Origin: Anaerolineales bacterium
Lineage (GTDB): Bacteria; Chloroflexota; Anaerolineae; 4572-78; J111
NCBI GenBank assembly: GCA_012032575.1
Contig: JAAUSP010000247.1
Span: forward strand, 1-10,297
Direction of reading: 5' to 3'
Length of the DNA stretch: 10,297 nucleotides
In this document: one piece after another, positions 6,481-10,297 of the stretch
Layout of the letters: the number at the start of each line of letters is the position of its first letter
How positions within the stretch are numbered: position 1 is the first letter of the stretch
Position numbers and translations under genes: made by a program
The notes under the pieces: generated by a model
Database searches by the model: none
What the model saw: only the letters and a program-made list of their open reading frames with translations
Told to the model about the DNA's origin: nothing

Positions 6481-8500
6481 ATGAGCGGTATAATCGGAAC
6501 TCTGAATGATTTGTACGTTCGCTTTTTGGTTTGGCTGGGCGCTGAACCACCGCCCGGCTATGAACATCTGCTGGGGGGCGAGGCCGGTCCGAAAGAATAT
6601 ATCCTCAAAGCGGGGGATACGCTCTTCTCGGTTGCCCGCAAATTTAATGTGCATTATGAGCGCTTGGCAGCCGCCAACGGCATTGATCCCGGTTTTGCCT
6701 TGCAGCCGGGCCAAAAACTGCTCATCCCCCCCGCCAGTTGGGATTCCTCTTCCGGCCCGCTGGCCCGGTTGCAGGCCCCACCCCAGTCCCCCGCCTGCCG
6801 AACCCGCACCCCCTGCCGTGGTGGAGGAGCCGGAACCGTTTGTTGAGGCCGAGCCGATAAGTCCGCCAATTGCGCCTGTCATTCCAACAGAAACCCCCGC
6901 CGAGGAAACCGAACCCCTTTCTCCCGTGACGTGGCCTGAAACCGAGACAGAGGATGTCGCCGCGCCTCCTGTCCCGGCGGTTGAACTTGCCCCGCCCGCA
7001 GCAGCGGAGGAGCCGCCCGTCGAGCCGGAGCGGGCAGAAATCTTCCGTTACGAAGTGCAGCAGGGGGACACCCTCAACGCCATCGCTCGCCGGTATGGGG
7101 TGAGCGTAGCCCAACTGCTTGAGGCCAATGATCTGACCGAGTCTGATCGCATTTTCATGGGCCAAAAGCTGATTATTCCCAGCTACATTCCCCAACCAAT
7201 CCCGGTCCCGGTGGTCGAACCGCCGCCAGCTACTCCGCCACCGCCGGTCCCGCCCGACGAATTTTTTGTCTACACCATCACTCGCGGCGACACCTTGAAC
7301 GGCATTGCCAACCGTTACGGCGTGACCGCTCGTGATCTCATCGAGTTCAACCAGATTGAGCATCCCGACCATATTCGGGTGGGCCAGCAGTTGCGGATTC
7401 CTACCTCGGTTATGCCTCTGGCTACAAAACCCGAAGCGGTCGTTGAGTTTAAGCCAGCGCCGGCCGCTTTTGTCGTCGTTGATCCGACGTTCCCGCCTCA
7501 AGGGCCGGCTGAGGCAACCCGTGCCCTTTATGTCAGCTACTTTGCTATTGGTCATACCGATACCCGGCAGCATGTTTTTGATTTGCTCGACAGCACCGAA
7601 TTAAATGCGGTGGTGCTTGACATCAAAGGCGACGACGGCTGGATCACTTATCCCACCCAGGTGCCGTTAGCTCAGCAAGTTGGTGCTGACCGACCTATGG
7701 TTAAAGATATGCAGGCGGTGATGGAGCAGTTCAAAGCGCGCGGGGTCTATACCATCGCCCGCGTTGTGACCTTTAAAGACAGTCTGCTGGCTAAAAATTA
7801 CCCGGAGTATGCCGTCAAATTGACCGGCTCAGCGGCGGCAGAGGCCGACCGGGAGCTGATGAATTGGGTTGACCCGTTTCTCCAGCCGGTGTGGGATTAC
7901 AACATTCAACTCGCCGTCGAAGCGGCCGGTTTGGGTTTTGACGAAATTCAATTTAGCCACGTCCGCTTTCCGACTCCCAGCCCGGCGGGAGCCTTGCAGT
8001 TTTCGCAGGAGGCCACCAAGGAGACTCGTCTGGCGGCGATCACCGGCTTTTTGAGCAGCGCCCGCGGCCAGCTCCAACCCTCCGGGGTCAAAGTGTCGGC
8101 GGATGTTTTGGGCTACACCTGCTGGCGCAAAGATGACATTTTGATTGGCCAGGACATCGAGCGGATGGCCCCCTATTTGGATATCCTTTGCCCCATGCTG
8201 TATCCCTCTACTTTTGGCAATGGTATCCCCGGCTACAAAGTGGCGATTGCTTACCCTTACGAAGTGGTCTACGAAAGCGCCCAGCGGGCCGTGAGCCGGG
8301 TGAGGCCATTGAATTGTGCCGTCCGGCCCTGGATTCAGGATTTTCCCGATTATCGCTTTGATAAACGGGTTTATGGCAAAGCGGAAATTCAGGCCCAGAT
8401 CAAAGGCTGCTTTGATGCCGGCAGCACCGGTTTCATGGTCTGGGATCATCGGGTTAAGTATACCGACGGCGCTTATGCCCCGGTACAGGTTCAGATATAG
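6481..8500 (+). CDS. Protein with three LysM domains and a DUF4015-type glycosyl-hydrolase domain, frameshifted near 6790
   Basis: LysM domains bind N-acetylglucosamine polymers such as peptidoglycan; DUF4015 is a predicted glycosyl-hydrolase (TIM-barrel) family. The true N-terminus is in the frame starting ATG 6481, with LysM1 at about residues 39-84 (YILKAGDTLFSVARKFNV to KLLIPP). After about 6790 the coding frame shifts by one, into the frame that is open to 8500. Removing one C from the C5 run at 6788-6792 gives one protein of 672 residues. It continues with a proline/glutamate-rich linker (about 95-185), LysM2 (about 188-233), LysM3 (about 261-307) and the DUF4015 domain (about 347-672). 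That domain shows ELNAVVLDIKGDDG, YTIARVVTFKDSLLA, MNWVDPFLQPVWDYNI, GFDEIQFSHVRFP, VKVSADVLG and LRP-type VRPWIQDFPDY. No clear signal peptide is visible, so the export route is uncertain. An open frame starting at 6506 would miss LysM1. Confidence 0.88.
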
Positions 8501-8517
8501 GCTGATTTGAGAGAATC

Positions 8518-8547
8518 AAAAAGACGGGCTTTAAGCCCGTCTTTTTT
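8518..8547. terminator. Bidirectional intrinsic terminator between the LysM gene and rplT
   Basis: A perfect palindrome is centred at 8532: AAAAAGACGGGCTT pairs with AAGCCCGTCTTTTT. It is flanked by A-runs on the left and T-runs on the right, so it has the form of a rho-independent terminator on both strands. It lies 18 bases after the LysM gene stop and 22 bases beyond the rplT stop, and serves both converging units. Confidence 0.9.
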
Positions 8548-8568
8548 GCATTTCAGGAGTTACCAATG

Positions 8569-8919
8569 TTACAAGGCTGCTTTAGCGGTTGCCACCAACT
8601 GGCTAAAGGTCGAAGCATCGTGCATGGCAATATCGGCCAGGGCTTTGCGATCCAATTCAACCCCGGCTTGTTTGAGACCGTGCATAAACTGGCTGTAGCT
8701 CATCTCGTTCTGGCGCGTGGCCGCATTGATGCGGGTAATCCACAAACTGCGAAAATCGCGCTTGCGGTTGCGCCGGTCGCGGTAGGCATATACCAGCGAC
8801 TTCATCATCGCTTCGTTGCCCCGCTTAAATAAGCGATGCTTGCTGCCGCGCTGGCCTTTGGTGATGGCTAATATTTTTTTGTGACGACGTTGGGTTTGAG
8901 GTCCGCCTTTTACTCTCAT
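8569..8919 (-). CDS. rplT: 50S ribosomal protein L20
   Basis: L20 binds 23S rRNA early in large-subunit assembly and in several bacteria represses its own operon. The 116-residue product has the normal length and conserved sequence: [50 protein letters not shown] and [22 protein letters not shown]. It is very basic in the N-terminal half, as expected for the long rRNA-binding helix. The start ATG at 8919-8917 is preceded by AGAGGTG (8930-8924), which overlaps the stop codon of rpmI only nine bases upstream, so the two are probably translationally coupled. It is the last gene of infC-rpmI-rplT and ends just before the shared terminator. Confidence 0.98.
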   Translation of the reverse strand: MRVKGGPQTQRRHKKILAITKGQRGSKHRLFKRGNEAMMKSLVYAYRDRRNRKRDFRSLWITRINAATRQNEMSYSQFMHGLKQAGVELDRKALADIAMHDASTFSQLVATAKAAL

Positions 8920-8928
8920 CCTACACCT

Positions 8929-9141
8929 CTAATTGCCTTTGCCAGCATAGGGAATCAGCCGTTGCACACGGCGGCGGGTGGCAGACTCGGTTACTTCCAG
9001 CATGGAATCAAACTGAACCTTCACGCGCTTATTTTTCTTGCGGCGCAGGTGGCTTTTGCCAATTTTAGTGCGCATCAATTTACCGGAGCCGGTATATTTG
9101 AAGCGCTTTGCTGTTGCTTTGTGTGTTTTTAACTTGGGCAT
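8929..9141 (-). CDS. rpmI: 50S ribosomal protein L35
   Basis: This 70-residue, very basic protein begins [20 protein letters not shown] and contains [12 protein letters not shown], the standard L35 pattern (usual length about 64-70). It is a component of the large ribosomal subunit. An AAAGGA Shine-Dalgarno-like sequence precedes the ATG at 9141-9139. It lies between infC and rplT in the order conserved across bacteria. The 129-bp gap to infC contains a 10-bp stem with a T-rich tail (9207-9251) that may regulate its expression. Confidence 0.97.
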   Translation of the reverse strand: MPKLKTHKATAKRFKYTGSGKLMRTKIGKSHLRRKKNKRVKVQFDSMLEVTESATRRRVQRLIPYAGKGN

Positions 9142-9206
9142 CTCACTGTTCCTTTAGGGTTCACCAGAACTTGGGCAGTTCAGAAATTATTCCAATCAGT
9201 ATAATT

Positions 9207-9251
9207 AAAAAGACAAAAGGATAACTACTCCCCCGGCCTGCTTGTCTTTTT
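9207..9251 (-). terminator. Hairpin with T-tail between infC and rpmI (attenuator candidate)
   Basis: AAAAAGACAA at 9207-9216 is the exact reverse complement of TTGTCTTTTT at 9242-9251, with a 25-nt loop that is C-rich on the plus strand and G-rich in the transcript. On the transcribed (minus) strand the stem is followed by TAATTAT, so it resembles an intrinsic terminator placed inside the operon. Since rpmI and rplT lie downstream, partial termination, or L20-dependent control as known for this operon elsewhere, is the likely role. The stem is A/T-rich and therefore of modest strength. Confidence 0.5.
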
Positions 9252-9270
9252 TTCAACAGGGCGAAAAAAC

Positions 9271-9786
9271 TCAGTCCTGCGGCCCCAGAATCATGAGCAT
9301 CGTCATCCCTTCCATCGAAGGTCTTTTCTCAACTATGGCTACATCATTCAGCTCTTCCGCCACCCGGGTAAGTAACTCTCTGGCCACTTCGGGGTGAGTG
9401 ACCTCTCGTCCCCGGAAACGGATGCGAACTTTTACCTTTGCGCCGCGTTCCAAAAATTTACGAGCGTCACGCAGCTTGTAACCAATATCGTGCTCGCCCG
9501 TTTTGGGGCGCAGCCGGATCTCTTTTATTTCTACTTTAGTTTGAGATTTTCGAGCATCCCGCTCACGTTTCTGAGCCTCGTACAGAAACTTACCGTAGTC
9601 CATCAGGCGGCAAACAGGCGGATTGGCCCCAGGCGCAACTTCAACCAGATCGGTGTTTTTTTCCACCGCAATGGCCAGAGCCTTGCGCGTGTCCATCACC
9701 CCCAATTGTTTGCCTTCGTCGTCAATCAAGCGGACTTCCGGCACGGTGATTTCTTCGTTAATTCTGCGCTCTTCTTTTGTACTTAT
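9271..9786 (-). CDS. infC: Translation initiation factor IF-3, probably with an AUA start codon
   Basis: IF-3 binds the 30S subunit, prevents premature 50S joining and checks the start codon. Conserved stretches are VPEVRLIDDEGKQLGV, KTDLVEVAP-like KNTDLVEVAPGANPPVCRLM, DYGKFLYEAQKRERDA, KEIRLRP, HDIGYKLRDARKFLERG and RFRGREVTHPE. The C-terminal MILGPQD ends at TGA 9273-9271. Opening the gene at GTG 9744 would give 157 residues and drop the conserved N-terminal ISTKEERRINEEITV. That segment is in frame upstream, starts with ATA at 9786-9784, and is preceded by GAGGGAG (9801-9795) at eight-base spacing. An in-frame TAG at 9810-9808 limits extension. This gives 171 residues, the usual size. Non-AUG starts are typical for infC, where IF-3 discriminates against its own start codon. 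ATT at 9762 is a less likely alternative. Confidence 0.95.
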   Translation of the reverse strand: MSTKEERRINEEITVPEVRLIDDEGKQLGVMDTRKALAIAVEKNTDLVEVAPGANPPVCRLMDYGKFLYEAQKRERDARKSQTKVEIKEIRLRPKTGEHDIGYKLRDARKFLERGAKVKVRIRFRGREVTHPEVARELLTRVAEELNDVAIVEKRPSMEGMTMLMILGPQD

Positions 9787-9794
9787 GACCAGTT

Positions 9795-9801
9795 CTCCCT
9801 C
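9795..9801 (-). promoter_or_regulatory. Ribosome binding site that decides the infC start
   Basis: GAGGGAG on the minus strand lies eight bases before ATA 9786-9784. It is two bases from the in-frame CTG at 9792, too close for that codon to be used, and far from GTG 9744. It therefore favours ATA as the initiation codon. Confidence 0.6.
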
Positions 9802-9845
9802 TACTCCCTAGAGAAATAAAGCCTGCTTTGAGGCGTGGCATTTAG

Positions 9846-9876
9846 AAAGAGGGACATCAGCGTGACGCCCCTCTTT
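9846..9876 (-). promoter_or_regulatory. Leader hairpin upstream of infC
   Basis: AAAGAGGG (9846-9853) and CCCTCTTT (9869-9876) are exact reverse complements, giving an 8-bp stem with a 15-nt loop in the infC leader. On the transcript the stem is followed by CTAAAT rather than a T-run, so it is not a clear terminator. A second small hairpin, TCCCC/GGGGA at 9901-9914, sits right at the predicted 5' end of the RNA. Together they make a structured leader of about 130 nt, suitable for autogenous control, although no mechanism can be read directly. Confidence 0.45.
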
Positions 9877-9920
9877 GAAATAACCTTCAATAAGATTGGC
9901 TCCCCCGGTGGGGACGCTAT

Positions 9921-9950
9921 AATATAGCATAAATCTGTTAGATTCGTCAA
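9921..9950 (-). promoter_or_regulatory. Sigma-A-type promoter of the infC-rpmI-rplT operon
   Basis: On the minus strand TTGACG (9950-9945) is followed after 18 bp by TATATT (9926-9921), each one mismatch from consensus. Transcription would start near 9914, about 128 nt before the ATA start of infC. The promoter lies in the gap after glpX, so the translation operon can be expressed independently of glpX. Confidence 0.7.
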
Positions 9951-9970
9951 GTTTAAGGTTTGTTCTTTGC

Positions 9971-9984
9971 AGGGGTAAACCCCT
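9971..9984 (-). other. Short hairpin overlapping the glpX stop codon
   Basis: AGGGG (9971-9975) and CCCCT (9980-9984) form a 5-bp G/C-rich stem with a 4-nt loop that includes bases of the glpX stop TAG (9985-9983). No T-run follows on the minus strand (GCAAAGAAC), so it is at best a weak terminator or a 3'-end stabiliser. Confidence 0.35.
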
Positions 9985-10297
9985 ACTCAAGGCTGTATTC
10001 GGCATGAATAATCCGCCTCACGGCGGTTTCGCTGCGGATCATCAGCGAGTGGGTTTTAGCCATATACCCGTGATATTCTACCCCGTCCAACAAAGGGCCG
10101 GCAGTGACGCCCGTGGCGGCGAAGACAATTTGATCCTTGGTAATTATCTGACTGCACGTCAGCACCTGGCTGGCATCCAGGCCGGCCGCTTCGATTGCCG
10201 CCCGTTCTTCCTCGCTCTGCGGGGCCAGCCGGCCCAACATGCCCCCGCGCAGGGCTTTGACCGCGCAGGCCGCCGCGACGCCTTCCGGCACCCCGCC
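9983..10297 (-). CDS. glpX: Class II fructose-1,6-bisphosphatase (GlpX), C-terminal 104 residues
   Basis: GlpX hydrolyses fructose 1,6-bisphosphate to fructose 6-phosphate in gluconeogenesis; some members also act on sedoheptulose 1,7-bisphosphate. The frame enters from the right edge with GGVPEGVAAACAVKALRGGM, the conserved GGxPEG motif of the family, then GRLAPQSEEERAAIEAAGLD, VLTCSQIITKDQIVFAATGVT and a short tail with SLMIRSETAVRRI and HAEYSLE. The GTG at 10291 is internal, not a start, because the frame is open to the edge and GG precedes it. The upstream two thirds, including most of the metal-binding aspartates, are outside the window. Its substrate and product link it to the pgi and tal genes nearby. 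Confidence 0.92.
   Translation of the reverse strand, partial: GGVPEGVAAACAVKALRGGMLGRLAPQSEEERAAIEAAGLDASQVLTCSQIITKDQIVFAATGVTAGPLLDGVEYHGYMAKTHSLMIRSETAVRRIIHAEYSLE

Noticed and set aside
6722..7573. Minus-strand open frame of 283 codons opposite the LysM region
   Set aside because: Arg/Gly-rich translation of the reverse of a proline-rich linker and LysM repeats; typical antisense artefact.
8507..8832. Plus-strand small open frames over the rplT region
   Set aside because: Antisense to ribosomal protein L20; one overlaps the bidirectional terminator.
9896..9923. Plus-strand promoter TTGGCT-16-TATAAT
   Set aside because: The -10 is perfect, but it overlaps the better-placed minus-strand infC promoter and would only drive antisense RNA into glpX. 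The palindromic AT-rich sequence explains the match.
9808..10005. 65-codon minus-strand frame between glpX and infC
   Set aside because: It spans the infC promoter and leader hairpins and begins inside glpX; no ribosome binding site, so it is unlikely to be a gene or leader peptide.

Overview
The window looks like a bacterial chromosome segment of moderate-to-high G+C content. It is most consistent with an environmental, probably uncultured, Chloroflexota (Anaerolineae-like) organism. This is inferred from the combination of a transaldolase/phosphoglucose-isomerase tandem, a LysM plus DUF4015-type glycosyl-hydrolase protein, a slipin, and four different families of palindromic intergenic repeats. 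No rRNA, tRNA, transposase or CRISPR array was seen.

Layout, left to right. (1) A leftward CBS-domain gene runs off the left edge (1-445). (2) A rightward block holds an SDR oxidoreductase (650-1360), transaldolase (1393-2556) and glucose-6-phosphate isomerase (2559-4198, broken by one frameshift), followed after a palindrome by an alpha/beta hydrolase (4288-5160). (3) A rightward slipin/band-7 membrane protein (5403-6158 as read, about 6193 if repaired) ends at a strong terminator (6358-6400). (4) A rightward protein with three LysM domains and a DUF4015 domain (6481-8500) also carries one frameshift. It converges on a shared bidirectional terminator (8518-8547). (5) Leftward, glpX (partial, right edge) is followed by the classic infC-rpmI-rplT translation operon with its own good sigma-A-type promoter.

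Functionally, transaldolase, Pgi and GlpX all act on sugar phosphates (pentose phosphate pathway, glycolysis, gluconeogenesis). IF3, L35 and L20 form the autoregulated translation cluster. The slipin and LysM proteins are probably membrane or cell-wall proteins.

The most striking observation is that four reading-frame breaks sit at or beside short homopolymers: G4 at 2547, T4 at 2987, T3/C3 at 6115-6120 and C5 at 6788. One base added or removed at each gives a continuous, family-like protein. The first two together would recreate a single bifunctional Tal-Pgi protein of about 935 residues. Sequencing or assembly indels are the simplest explanation, with genuine mutations as the alternative. 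Other items are a likely AUA start codon for infC, structured leaders in the infC operon, a riboswitch-like pair of competing stems at 6330-6400, and four unrelated palindromic repeat types. I found no clearly new biological system; the RNA structures are the best candidates for unexplained biology.
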